Shown one piece after another: positions 56,622-64,000 of a stretch of 64,000 nucleotides of DNA. How positions within the stretch are numbered: position 1 is the stretch's first letter; the number at the start of each line of letters is the position of its first letter. The stretch comes from Hylemonella gracilis str. Niagara R (lineage in GTDB: Bacteria > Pseudomonadota > Gammaproteobacteria > Burkholderiales > Burkholderiaceae_C), in assembly GCF_000600295.1 (NCBI RefSeq), contig NZ_JEMG01000001.1, forward strand, positions 3,260,311 through 3,324,310. The letters run 5' to 3'. The notes beneath the pieces were generated by a model. The model ran no database searches. It worked only from the letters and a program-made list of their open reading frames with translations, and was not told where the DNA came from. Made by a program: the position numbers and the translations under genes.

Positions 56622-57497
56622 TCATGCGCTAACCTTCCAAGCCGCATGCCAGCGAGCTAGCGCAGTCGGCTCAACATGATCGAGCACACCCAATCGCAAC
56701 AAAACATCACGCTCTTGTTTGCTGATTTGCATTTGACGGTACTCTTGCATCAGTTCACCTTTATCCAAACTAGATAGCCAGCGAAGATAGTGGGCACTCT
56801 GTTTTCGCTCTGGATGCCTAAGGCGTAAACGCTGACGATTCAGAATTTTGCTTTCAAACTCCGTAAAACTCCGAATCGGATAGTGATCCACAACAATGTC
56901 ATCTGAAAAACGATCACGCCAGAAAAAAAGATGATCAGCACGATGATTTCCACCGCTGATCCTCCTCAGTCCTCGGGGATTGACAATCACCTTTGGACTG
57001 ATTTTCTGCAGCGGCATGGACATCTTCTTTTGCAGCTCATAGTCGTGAGTGCCATAGAGAATGGGATTGATGACGCGATTGCAACAGGTGATATACGCGT
57101 CTCGTTCACTTTCACTACCCTCATCAAGAACGAAGTTGTATCGACGGACAGTGACGACCGTGTCTTTCATGGACAGTTTACTTTTCAACGAACTGCCGTC
57201 GCGCGTACTCCAGAACTCATCCGCATCGTTGCTTATGACCAAATCAGCTTGCATTTCCTTGCGGGCGCGTTTGGCCAAGGCTGTCATCCATTCCTTTTGT
57301 TGATACGAAGTCGAAGGATTTTCAACAATGGTGAGCTCATACTCCATGCTCAATCTTTTCAGAATTTCGACCGTGCCATCTTCCGAGCCGTTGTCCATGA
57401 CGAGAAAGGCGTCCACACCTTGCATTGCGTGGAACCTGATGTTGTTTTCGACAATATCCTGTTCATTCTTCACCAACAAGGTCATTACCAGCTTCAT
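56622..57497 (-). CDS. GT2-type glycosyltransferase
   Basis: This 291-residue protein has the nucleotide-binding start MKLVMTLLVKNEQDIVENNI, then AFLVMDNGSEDGTVEILKRL and the metal-binding acid motif in LVISNDADEFWSTRDG. This is the Glyco_tranf_2_4/GT92-like layout of soluble inverting transferases. The later part has NHRADHLFFWRDRFSDDIVV and many basic residues that could meet the membrane. Donor and acceptor are unknown. It is in one run with the KpsS-like and epimerase genes. Confidence 0.85.
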   Translation of the reverse strand: MKLVMTLLVKNEQDIVENNIRFHAMQGVDAFLVMDNGSEDGTVEILKRLSMEYELTIVENPSTSYQQKEWMTALAKRARKEMQADLVISNDADEFWSTRDGSSLKSKLSMKDTVVTVRRYNFVLDEGSESERDAYITCCNRVINPILYGTHDYELQKKMSMPLQKISPKVIVNPRGLRRISGGNHRADHLFFWRDRFSDDIVVDHYPIRSFTEFESKILNRQRLRLRHPERKQSAHYLRWLSSLDKGELMQEYRQMQISKQERDVLLRLGVLDHVEPTALARWHAAWKVSA

Positions 57498-57552
57498 AAA
57501 CTCTTAGCCTTCTGATTCAATGATTTTTGAAATTATCAGAATAATCAGTTGA

Positions 57553-58560
57553 TTAATACTTGTAATAAGATTTGAACCAATCAACAAATTGACGAAGTCC
57601 TTCTTCTATAGAAGTTGAAGGAGCGTATCCAACCTCAAGCTGCAATGCATCCACATCTGCATGCGTAGACTCCATGTCGCCAGACTGCATGGGCAAAAAG
57701 TTCTTTTCCACGCTGCGCCCGAGTTCTTTTTCGAGCAGCTCGATGAAATAGAGCAGCTCGATAGGTCGATTGTTGCCGATGTTATAGATCCTCCAAGGGG
57801 CTCGACTTGTTGCAGGATCTGGCAAAAAGCCTGACCACGCCTCATTCCCCTTAGGGATTTTTTCCATCACCGCCACGATACCGGTGACGACATCTTCAAC
57901 ATAGGTGAAATCTCTTTTATGCTTACCGTAGTTGAAAATATTGAGTGGTTTCCCTCTACAAATATCTTGCGCAAAGAGAATAGGTGACATATCAGGTCTT
58001 CCCCATGGCCCATACACCGTAAAGAATCGCAATCCTGTGGTTGGCAGACCAAAAAGATGACTGTAGGAATGCGCCATCAGTTCATTAGATTTCTTGGTTG
58101 CAGCGTACAGTGAAACGGGGTGATCAACGTTGATGTTTTCACTGAAAGGTACGCTCTGATTTGCACCGTATACTGAACTGGAAGAGGCATAAACGAGGTG
58201 AGCAATGCCATTGTGTCGACACGCCTCCAAAATATTAAGAAAGCCCACCAAGTTGCTGCTGACATAGGCGTGTGGATTCTCAAGCGAGTAGCGCACCCCA
58301 GCTTGTGCTGCCATGTGCAATACACGGTGAAACTGATTTTGCGCAAACAATTTTGAAACAAGACTCTGATCGGCAATGTCTATCTGCTCAAAAGAAAAAC
58401 CAGAGAATTTTTCCAGTTGTTGCAACCGCCCACTTTTGAGCCCAGGATCGTAGTAGGCATTGAGGTTATCTATGCCTTTGACATGATGCCCTTCTAGGAG
58501 AAGCTTACGCGCCAAATGAAAGCCGATGAACCCGGCCGCACCAGTGACTAAGATGTTCAT
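57553..58560 (-). CDS. NAD-dependent epimerase (UDP-glucuronate 4-epimerase-like)
   Basis: This 335-residue short-chain dehydrogenase-type epimerase binds NAD at ILVTGAAGFIGFHLARKLL. The catalytic Ser and Tyr-x3-Lys lie in VYASSSSVYGANQ and SLYAATKKSNELMAHSY. FFTVYGPWGRPDMSPILFAQ and KRDFTYVEDVVTGIVAVME are typical of UDP-GlcA 4-epimerases (CapI/LpsL), which make UDP-galacturonate. It probably supplies a uronic acid for the glycan. GC content is low relative to the core. Confidence 0.9.
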   Translation of the reverse strand: MNILVTGAAGFIGFHLARKLLLEGHHVKGIDNLNAYYDPGLKSGRLQQLEKFSGFSFEQIDIADQSLVSKLFAQNQFHRVLHMAAQAGVRYSLENPHAYVSSNLVGFLNILEACRHNGIAHLVYASSSSVYGANQSVPFSENINVDHPVSLYAATKKSNELMAHSYSHLFGLPTTGLRFFTVYGPWGRPDMSPILFAQDICRGKPLNIFNYGKHKRDFTYVEDVVTGIVAVMEKIPKGNEAWSGFLPDPATSRAPWRIYNIGNNRPIELLYFIELLEKELGRSVEKNFLPMQSGDMESTHADVDALQLEVGYAPSTSIEEGLRQFVDWFKSYYKY

Positions 58561-58628
58561 ACCTTTGCGAGCAATCTTTAAAGCGTGTGTTTTAAATGGA
58601 CCGAGCTGAAGTGATCATCGACATTGCT

Positions 58629-59975
58629 TCAAATCATTTTTCCCGACACTGAGCGGCCGGACTTCTCCACTCTTCGAATTTCTTGAAAAATCAGGTCCAG
58701 CGTTCTTGACATTGGGGCCGTGTTGTCCGCCAAGAAACTCTCTGCAGACCGACTGCAAGTTGTCCTGAATGATCTGTCGTTTAGGATTTTTAGCCAGAAT
58801 TCCGCTAGCTCAGTTGCACCTGAAACACGAAACCCGAGCCCCGCAGCCTCAACCGCTAATTGCTCTTCTTTGAAGACACCGCGTTGGGGACCATATGCAA
58901 CAGGTATTCCTGCTGATACAGGCTCCAGCACATTGTGCCCGCTGCCATGGAATGTGTTGCCGATGAATGCGGCCACACCAAACCGATAGACCTCCCCCAA
59001 TTCCCCCCAAGTGTCCAGGAGAAGAACATCCACGACTCCTTTTGGTGTGCCTTGTGTCCGCCTGGCAATGCTGAGCCCCGCAGAAGTACAAAGCTTTTCG
59101 ACGTAGTCACAACGATCGGTACGGCGCGGTGCGAGCAACAGCGTGGCTGCCTGCCCAGAGCTGGCATCCCGAAAAGCCTGCAGTACGATTTCCTCGTCAC
59201 CTGGCGACGTGCTGCCGGCAATCAATAGGGCGCCGTGGCTGCCTGCCATGATCCACTCCCGCAATGACTGCTGCTGTGTTGTCGACAGTGAAAAGGTAGT
59301 CATACCGAACTTGATGCTACCGGTCACATCGACAGATGCACCGGAGGGAAGGAAGGGACGCAACATCGCGGCACGCTCTTCCGTTCTCATATTAAGTCGA
59401 TGAAAACTATGAAGGGTGGAAATCAGCCCAAAGCGACGAGGACTGAGCCTTCGGGGCAAGCGCCGTACTTCACCATTGACAAGCAAAACTCTGGCCCCAA
59501 ACCGGTTTGCACATAATGCAAGCCCATAGAACAAAGGGCGCTCAATAAACACGACGATATCCGGCTGAGCAAGTTCCAACCAGCGCTGCACACCTCCTGC
59601 CCAATCTTGGGGGGTGGTAACTATCTCCTCTCTTCGTCCAAGTGCTCGACTGCGCTCAATAATTTCGTGATTGACTGGCGCCCAGACAATCCGGATATTT
59701 TTGAACGCCGCTCGTATTGATTGCGTGATGTGATCAGCCATCACCATCTCGCCAACACCATTGAATACCATCGCGATGCATGGCCCGATGACACTAGGTT
59801 CACCGATCTGTTTCGGTACATGACGCGGCCAGATGCGCCTGAACAAGCCCCCTTTGTATGTTTTACGGCCAGTTAGCTCGGCAAGCAATAGCAATGGAAA
59901 ACATAGGATTGCCCCTATCGTCCAGAGAAAATATCTGGGGCTTCCCCAGGCCGCTCGAAAAGCAGATTGACTCAT
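58629..59975 (-). CDS. Kdo transferase (WaaA/KdtA)-like protein
   Basis: This 448-residue GT30-like protein starts with a membrane anchor (YFLWTIGAILCFPLLLLAEL). The conserved Glu is in MVFNGVGEMVMADHITQS, and the C-terminal CMP-Kdo site is LDTWGELGEVYRFGVAAFIG with HGSGHNVLEPVSAGIPVAYG, which is the WaaA pattern with changes. The chosen ATG has GAGG six bases upstream; a GTG 22 codons earlier is possible. WaaA normally adds Kdo to lipid IVA. Its divergence and place in the glycan locus suggest a second, specialised copy, though whether a standard waaA exists elsewhere is unseen. Confidence 0.82.
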   Translation of the reverse strand: MSQSAFRAAWGSPRYFLWTIGAILCFPLLLLAELTGRKTYKGGLFRRIWPRHVPKQIGEPSVIGPCIAMVFNGVGEMVMADHITQSIRAAFKNIRIVWAPVNHEIIERSRALGRREEIVTTPQDWAGGVQRWLELAQPDIVVFIERPLFYGLALCANRFGARVLLVNGEVRRLPRRLSPRRFGLISTLHSFHRLNMRTEERAAMLRPFLPSGASVDVTGSIKFGMTTFSLSTTQQQSLREWIMAGSHGALLIAGSTSPGDEEIVLQAFRDASSGQAATLLLAPRRTDRCDYVEKLCTSAGLSIARRTQGTPKGVVDVLLLDTWGELGEVYRFGVAAFIGNTFHGSGHNVLEPVSAGIPVAYGPQRGVFKEEQLAVEAAGLGFRVSGATELAEFWLKILNDRSFRTTCSRSAESFLADNTAPMSRTLDLIFQEIRRVEKSGRSVSGKMI

Positions 59976-60041
59976 CGTTCGCCTCAAGCGCTGATGCCGC
60001 GCGACATACCCTGCGAAGTGCCATCCCGCTTTATTTTGCAC

Positions 60042-60244
60042 AGAGATACAAGCGTTAACAACGACATCGAGTTATAAGAATCGATCATGAGGCTAGTGTA
60101 CGATGGTATCTGCGGCTAATCTCAGGCTGTCATGCCATGTGCAATTACTACAAGTCATAGATAGTTGCATCTGCTAGGCGAAGCTGCTTGACTCACAATC
60201 TTCCACTTTGACCGATTGACGACATTCTGGTCGAGACACGCAAA
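60042..60244. other. Divergent spacer between WaaA-like and YrbL-like genes
   Basis: About 200 AT-rich bases lie between two divergent genes. No gene, inverted repeat or good promoter pair was found. TTGACC followed by GATTGACG near 60211 is the only -35-like stretch facing the YrbL-like gene. Confidence 0.4.
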
Positions 60245-60859
60245 ATGTCCCCCCCACTGATCCTGACTGAAAAATTCGCGGCCGGCCGGTATCGAATGTG
60301 CTGGCGTCACCCGCTAGATTTGTCTTTGTGCGTTAAGGTTTCCATTCCTGGCGCAAGCAAGAACGACAACGCCAACGAGCATCACTACTTGCGCCACTTG
60401 TCAGCTCGTGGCGTGCAAAGCAGACACCTGCCGCGTAGCCATGGATGGGTGAACACTAATCATGGGTTAGGACTTGTGACGGATTTGATCCTTACCCCTG
60501 ATGGCACACCCGCTCCCGACTTGCGGTTTGCGATACTCAATGGTCTGGTGGACGAAAATAGGGCAACCCAACTTGTCAGCGACGCGTTCGATTGGGCGAC
60601 TGAGCACGGCGTGATCGTTCTCGACGCCAGACCTCAGAACTTTGTGATCAGCGGGCACCCATCGTCAGGTGAATGGTTGGTTCTCATTGATGGCTTGGGC
60701 ACCTACAATCTGACGGCACTTCCATATCGCTTGGCTTGTTTCTTCCGCCCATATGAATACTGGAGGGCGCGGCAGAAGATCAAAATTCGACGCAAGGTCA
60801 TGCTGCAGAAAATCCAAGCTCTTGTAGCTCAGAAAGCAGTCTTATCCAATGCTCAGTAG
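60245..60859 (+). CDS. YrbL-like kinase-fold protein
   Basis: This 204-residue protein matches the PhoP-regulated YrbL family: RYRMCWRHPLDLSLCVKVSI holds the ATP-binding Lys, ANEHHYLRHLSARG the helix Glu, and GVIVLDARPQNFVISG the catalytic Asp and Asn, with LIDGLGTY as the DFG-like metal site. E. coli YrbL is a small kinase-like protein of unclear substrate linked to PhoPQ and BasRS; here its place among LPS and glycan genes suggests a sugar or lipid target. The last seven bases overlap the convergent acyltransferase gene. Confidence 0.8.
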   Translation: MSPPLILTEKFAAGRYRMCWRHPLDLSLCVKVSIPGASKNDNANEHHYLRHLSARGVQSRHLPRSHGWVNTNHGLGLVTDLILTPDGTPAPDLRFAILNGLVDENRATQLVSDAFDWATEHGVIVLDARPQNFVISGHPSSGEWLVLIDGLGTYNLTALPYRLACFFRPYEYWRARQKIKIRRKVMLQKIQALVAQKAVLSNAQ

Positions 60860-61722
60860 ATTCTTTTCTCGCCTCGCGGCCGGGTCTTGAATCGTTTGTG
60901 CACCCAGTAATACTGCTCAGGCATGGTGGCAATGACGCCCTCCAACCAGCGATTCATGAACGTCGTATCCACGTTCTCGTCCCCGGTGGGGTAATTGGTC
61001 CAGGCAGGATGCACTTCGATGTCGTACCCCGTATTAGTCACGCGCGCTGTCACAGGTACGACCTTGGCACGACCCAGCCGGGCAAACCTCGGCAGTGAAG
61101 GCACAGTGGAAGTCTGCACGCCAAAAAATGGGACAAAAATTGAATCCTTGCGCCCGTAGTTCATGTCAGGCAGCAGATATAGGAGCCCTCCAGCGCGCAC
61201 TGCAGCGATGATGCTCTTGAGGCTTCCATCCTTCTGCTCAAACAATTGCACGTCGCCGAATCGCTTGCGTCCAGCTCGCAGCCACGCATCGGACACCTTG
61301 TTGCGCTGTGGCAGGTAGATGCTGGCAAAACGCCGATCAATTTGCTGACCCAACGCCGTACCGGCCGCATCCAGGCCAAAAAAATGCGGCGCAAAAATCA
61401 CAGTGGGCATGTCGCCGTCAAGCTCATGGGCTGCACCAGTCAAACGCAAGCGCTGACGCACCACTTCCGGTCGGCCATGCCAGAGCCAAGCGCGGTCCAG
61501 CAGGGTCTGCGCGAAATAGACACAACAAGCCCGTGCCCAGCGGCGCCTTTGCGCCAGCGGCTGCTCCGGAAAGCACAAGGCCAAGTTGATCATGATGATG
61601 CGGCGCCGGGATGCCATGAACAGATACAGCGCATGGCCCAGGACGGACCCCAAAGCTCTCACCCACCCTAACGGCAAGGGTGCAATCACGCGCATGCACC
61701 AGATCCCCACTTTCGCCCACAT
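60853..61722 (-). CDS. Lipid A biosynthesis acyltransferase (LpxL/HtrB family)
   Basis: This 289-residue inner-membrane acyltransferase has an N-terminal hydrophobic segment and the catalytic HX4D site in IFAPHFFGLDAAGTALGQQ. The remaining family pattern is IYLPQRNKVSDAWLRAGRKR, then LYLLPDMNYGRKDSIFVPFF and PEQYYWVHKRFKTRP at the end. It adds a secondary acyl chain to Kdo2-lipid IVA. It overlaps the upstream acyltransferase gene by one base (TGATG), so both are translated together. The exact acyl position is not known. Confidence 0.92.
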   Translation of the reverse strand: MWAKVGIWCMRVIAPLPLGWVRALGSVLGHALYLFMASRRRIIMINLALCFPEQPLAQRRRWARACCVYFAQTLLDRAWLWHGRPEVVRQRLRLTGAAHELDGDMPTVIFAPHFFGLDAAGTALGQQIDRRFASIYLPQRNKVSDAWLRAGRKRFGDVQLFEQKDGSLKSIIAAVRAGGLLYLLPDMNYGRKDSIFVPFFGVQTSTVPSLPRFARLGRAKVVPVTARVTNTGYDIEVHPAWTNYPTGDENVDTTFMNRWLEGVIATMPEQYYWVHKRFKTRPRGEKRIY

Positions 61723-62558
61723 CAGACCGACTCCTTACGCGGTTGCTTGTATCGAGAATAGCCCCAGAGATACTGACCAGGACTATTCAGTATCACTGTC
61801 TCCATGGCCTGATTGATGGCAGTAGCTGCAGCGACCAGATCATCGGGCAATGATTGCCGCCAAGCCTGGACATGCAGCCGATAGCCCCGTCCCCAGCTCA
61901 AACGCTCGCCGCGAAACAACAGCACCGCAGCGCCGGTCTGCTGCGCCAGCCGAGCTGAAAGGGTCATGGTATAGGCCTCACGCCCGAAGAAGGGCGCCCA
62001 CACGCCGAGCCCCTCGGGAGGCACTTGGTCTGGCAGCAGACCGACACATTGCCCCGCACGCAAAGCCTTGAGCATCTGCTTGACGCCACCCATGGTAGTG
62101 GGCGCGGTCAGCAAATGTTCACGCTGGCGTGCGGTTGCCACGATCTCACGCAGATAGGGCTGACGCGAGGGACGATAGAGCACGGTGATGGGCTGTTGCG
62201 CACCGAAGCGTCGGGCGTATTCTTGAGGAATACTTTCGAAGCAGCCCAGATGGGGCGTCAATATCAGGATACCCTTGCCCGCGTCCAATGCCTGCTGGAC
62301 CACCACGTCGCTTCCTGCTGCCCACTGTACCCGTGCTGGCCGGCCAAACCACAGACGCGGGGTTTCCAGCACCATGCAGCCCGTTTGCCCTACGGCCGCG
62401 CTTGCCTGCCGCCAGCTCAGGCCGGCCTGTCGGATGTTGGCGACAAACCGGCGCCGGTACGCCGGGGACACTCCGAACACCAGCCAACCCAGCAACCAGC
62501 CCAGGACATGCAGCAGCACCAAGGGCCACCGAGACAAAAAACGGAACAGGAGGATCAT
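61722..62558 (-). CDS. Lysophospholipid / lipid A acyltransferase (LpxL-like)
   Basis: This 278-residue protein of the same family has the catalytic HX4E site in LTPHLGCFESIPQEYARRFG. ITVLYRPSRQPYLREIVATA and GLLPDQVPPEGLGVWAPFFG match the second and third conserved blocks, and GQYLWGYSRYKQPRK ends the protein. It differs from the neighbouring copy in the acid of the catalytic motif and is only distantly similar to it. Position next to metK is usual in Comamonadaceae, as far as I recall. AGGAGG-like AGGAGGATC precedes the start. Confidence 0.9.
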   Translation of the reverse strand: MILLFRFLSRWPLVLLHVLGWLLGWLVFGVSPAYRRRFVANIRQAGLSWRQASAAVGQTGCMVLETPRLWFGRPARVQWAAGSDVVVQQALDAGKGILILTPHLGCFESIPQEYARRFGAQQPITVLYRPSRQPYLREIVATARQREHLLTAPTTMGGVKQMLKALRAGQCVGLLPDQVPPEGLGVWAPFFGREAYTMTLSARLAQQTGAAVLLFRGERLSWGRGYRLHVQAWRQSLPDDLVAAATAINQAMETVILNSPGQYLWGYSRYKQPRKESV

Positions 62559-62582
62559 GAAGAGAGGACGAAATTTCCAGGC

Positions 62583-62588
62583 TAGAAT
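62583..62588 (+). promoter_or_regulatory. Candidate -10 of the metK promoter
   Basis: TAGAAT differs from TATAAT at one base. Transcription would start about position 62595, right at the first pairing base of the SAM-II-like RNA. No good -35 was seen at 16-18 bases upstream. Confidence 0.45.
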
Positions 62589-62593
62589 GCCCT

Positions 62594-62648
62594 GGTCGCT
62601 GAGTTAAATGAGCAACTTGCAGGGCGACGTAAAACAATTCTGCTAAAG
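62594..62648 (+). promoter_or_regulatory. SAM-II-like riboswitch upstream of metK
   Basis: P1 is GTCGC (62595-62599) with GCGAC (62624-62628). The loop contains CTGAGTTAAATGA and ends TTGCAG, whose GCAG (62619-62622) pairs with CTGC (62640-62643) to give an H-type pseudoknot followed by TAAAG. The string TTGCAG, ACGTAAAACAA, GCTAAAG matches the SAM-II consensus closely. The 3' strand of P1 can instead pair in CAGGGCGA (62620-62627) with TCGCCCTG (62652-62659), which would exclude the SAM fold. It is 52 bases from the metK start, which is preceded by GGAG. SAM control of SAM synthetase makes sense. Confidence 0.72.
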
Positions 62649-62700
62649 CGTTCGCCCTGAACTCCAGGCCGGCGCGGCGGCAAATACCGGAGTTTATTCA

Positions 62701-63885
62701 ATGGCGAACGACTTTCTCTTCACTTCCGAGTCCGTGTCTGAAGGTCACCCGGATAAGGTGGCAGACCAGATCTCGGACGCGATCCTCGACGCAATTTTCG
62801 CCCAAGACCCCAAGAGCCGGGTCGCCGCCGAGACGCTGACCAACACCGGCCTCGTGGTGCTTGCGGGTGAAATCACCACCAACGCCAACGTCGACTACAT
62901 CCAGACCGCGCGCGACACCATCAAACGCATCGGCTACGACAACACCGAGTACGGCATCGACTACAAGGGTTGCGCCGTGCTGGTGGCCTACGACAAGCAG
63001 TCGAACGACATCGCCCAGGGCGTGGATCATGCCAGCGACGACCACCTGAACACCGGCGCCGGTGACCAGGGCCTGATGTTCGGCTACGCCTGCGACGAAA
63101 CGCCCGAGCTGATGCCGGCGCCCATCTATTACGCGCACCGTCTGGTCGAGCGCCAGGCCCAACTGCGCAAGAGCGGCAAGCTGCCTTTCCTGCGCCCGGA
63201 CGCCAAGAGCCAGGTGACGATGCGTTACGTGGACGGCAAGCCGCACAGCATCGACACAGTGGTGCTGTCGACCCAGCACAGCCCCGATCAGAGCGAAAGC
63301 GCGACCAAGCTCAAGGCCAGCTTCTACGAAGCCGTGATCGAGGAGATCATCAAGCCCGTGCTGCCCAAGGAATGGCTGAAGGACACGCGCTACCTGGTCA
63401 ACCCGACCGGCCGTTTTGTCATCGGCGGCCCGCAAGGCGATTGCGGCCTGACCGGTCGCAAGATCATCGTCGACACCTACGGCGGCGCCTGCCCGCACGG
63501 TGGCGGCGCGTTCTCGGGCAAGGACCCGTCCAAGGTGGACCGCTCGGCCGCCTACGCCGCCCGCTACGTCTCCAAAAACGTGGTGGCCGCGGGTTTGGCC
63601 AAGCAATGCCAGGTGCAAGTGGCCTACGCCATCGGCGTGGCCAAGCCCATGAACGTGACGGTCTACACCGAAGGCACGGGTGTCATCGCTGACGACAAGA
63701 TCGCCGCACTGGTGAACGAACACTTCGACCTGCGTCCCAAGGGCATCATCCAGATGCTGGATCTGCTGCGCCCGATCTACCAGAAGACCGCCGCCTACGG
63801 CCACTTCGGCCGCGAGGAGCCTGAGTTCACCTGGGAACGCACGGACAAGGCTGCCGCCCTCCGCGCGGCGGCCGGCCTGAAGTAA
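62701..63885 (+). CDS. metK: S-adenosylmethionine synthetase
   Basis: This 394-residue enzyme makes SAM from methionine and ATP. The motifs [20 protein letters not shown] at the N-terminus, [15 protein letters not shown] in the middle and [20 protein letters not shown] in the C-terminal part (the phosphate-binding loop) are all intact. The start [12 protein letters not shown] has GGAG eight bases upstream. It is divergent from the acyltransferase genes. Control is likely through the SAM-II-like leader. Confidence 0.98.
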   Translation: MANDFLFTSESVSEGHPDKVADQISDAILDAIFAQDPKSRVAAETLTNTGLVVLAGEITTNANVDYIQTARDTIKRIGYDNTEYGIDYKGCAVLVAYDKQSNDIAQGVDHASDDHLNTGAGDQGLMFGYACDETPELMPAPIYYAHRLVERQAQLRKSGKLPFLRPDAKSQVTMRYVDGKPHSIDTVVLSTQHSPDQSESATKLKASFYEAVIEEIIKPVLPKEWLKDTRYLVNPTGRFVIGGPQGDCGLTGRKIIVDTYGGACPHGGGAFSGKDPSKVDRSAAYAARYVSKNVVAAGLAKQCQVQVAYAIGVAKPMNVTVYTEGTGVIADDKIAALVNEHFDLRPKGIIQMLDLLRPIYQKTAAYGHFGREEPEFTWERTDKAAALRAAAGLK

Positions 63886-63930
63886 GCATCGGCACGGGTG
63901 GCACGGGAGCCCGTTTTACTGAACTCGCCG

Positions 63931-64000
63931 ATGCCACAGCAGCACATACACAGCTACTACGCCGCCTCTCGCCACCCCCGGGTGGCGTACCCGGCGCTGG
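63931..64000 (+). CDS. FAD-dependent oxidoreductase, N-terminus only
   Basis: Only the first 23 codons are inside the window, reading MPQQHIHSYYAASRHPRVAY then PAL. An HSYYAAS-type start is common in PuuB-like FAD oxidoreductases (gamma-glutamylputrescine or glycine oxidase group), in which the FAD-binding motif comes later. The gene runs off the right edge. No good ribosome binding site was seen, so the start is tentative. It lies 45 bases after metK on the same strand. Confidence 0.5.
   Translation, partial: MPQQHIHSYYAASRHPRVAYPAL

Noticed and set aside
48984-60859. Sialic-acid synthesis cluster
   Set aside because: No neuA-, neuB- or neuC-like gene is present, so GT29 similarity alone does not show that sialic acid is made.
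62669-62690. GC-rich CCGG-bounded segment before metK as a terminator
   Set aside because: Only the outer CCGG ends pair, the loop is long and no T-tract follows; GGAG at 62689-62692 serves as ribosome binding site.
63903-63917. Terminator after metK
   Set aside because: ACGGG and CCCGT can pair and TTTT follows, but the stem would be only four or five base pairs with a very small loop, too weak to call.

Overview
The window looks like chromosome of a betaproteobacterium in the order Burkholderiales, probably the family Comamonadaceae. The GC content is high in the core genes. Known Burkholderiales gene strings appear: pilMNOPQ-aroK-aroB-dgt, gltBD-mlaFED(A)CB-ABC exporter-bolA-murA-hisGD, ponA divergent from pilM, cyaY/lptM-lysA, msrPQ, the System II cytochrome c factors and engB. 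The family assignment rests on gene order and protein style, not on a search. No rRNA, tRNA or CRISPR array was seen.

Layout. (1) 1-16909, minus strand: a long co-directional string from gltB down to hisD. It covers ammonia assimilation, the Mla outer-membrane lipid-asymmetry system, an ABC-2 exporter, a BolA protein, MurA and the first histidine enzymes, then a truncated HPP-family membrane protein. The 3' end of gltD is present twice. (2) 16910-28192: a variable stretch between gltB and dgt, where these genes are probably neighbours in relatives. It holds a Nudix enzyme, a NIPSNAP/monooxygenase/ArsR operon, DinB, GNAT and flavin-reductase-like genes, a P-loop kinase, a run that looks like orphan integron cassettes (one convincing attC site at 23122-23190), a REP-associated tyrosine transposase, a methyltransferase, a DUF1415 protein and an MFS transporter. 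(3) 28189-36737, minus strand: dgt, aroB, aroK and the type IV pilus assembly genes pilQPONM. (4) 37128-48896: penicillin-binding protein 1A, frataxin, LptM, LysA, the MsrPQ methionine sulfoxide repair pair, CcsB/ResB, a dihaem cytochrome c4 and the GTPase EngB.

(5) 48984-60859: a lower-GC surface-glycan locus with genes on both strands. It contains a Stealth-type phosphotransferase, a polysaccharide pyruvyltransferase-like protein, two proteins resembling family GT29 sialyltransferases, an O-antigen ligase/polymerase, a KpsS/KpsC-like capsule protein, a GT2 glycosyltransferase, a UDP-glucuronate 4-epimerase-like protein, a divergent Kdo transferase and a YrbL-like kinase-fold protein, plus two proteins of unknown function. 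Several of these families use CMP-activated ulosonic acids (Kdo or sialic acid), but no sialic acid synthesis genes are present. (6) 60853-64000: two LpxL-type acyltransferases diverge from metK. metK is preceded by an RNA that matches the SAM-II riboswitch fold, and is followed by the first codons of a FAD-dependent oxidoreductase.

Most promising items: the orphan integron cassette run, the GT29/Kdo-type glycan locus, the SAM-II-like leader of metK, the repeat pair around the GNAT gene, and the duplicated gltD tail.
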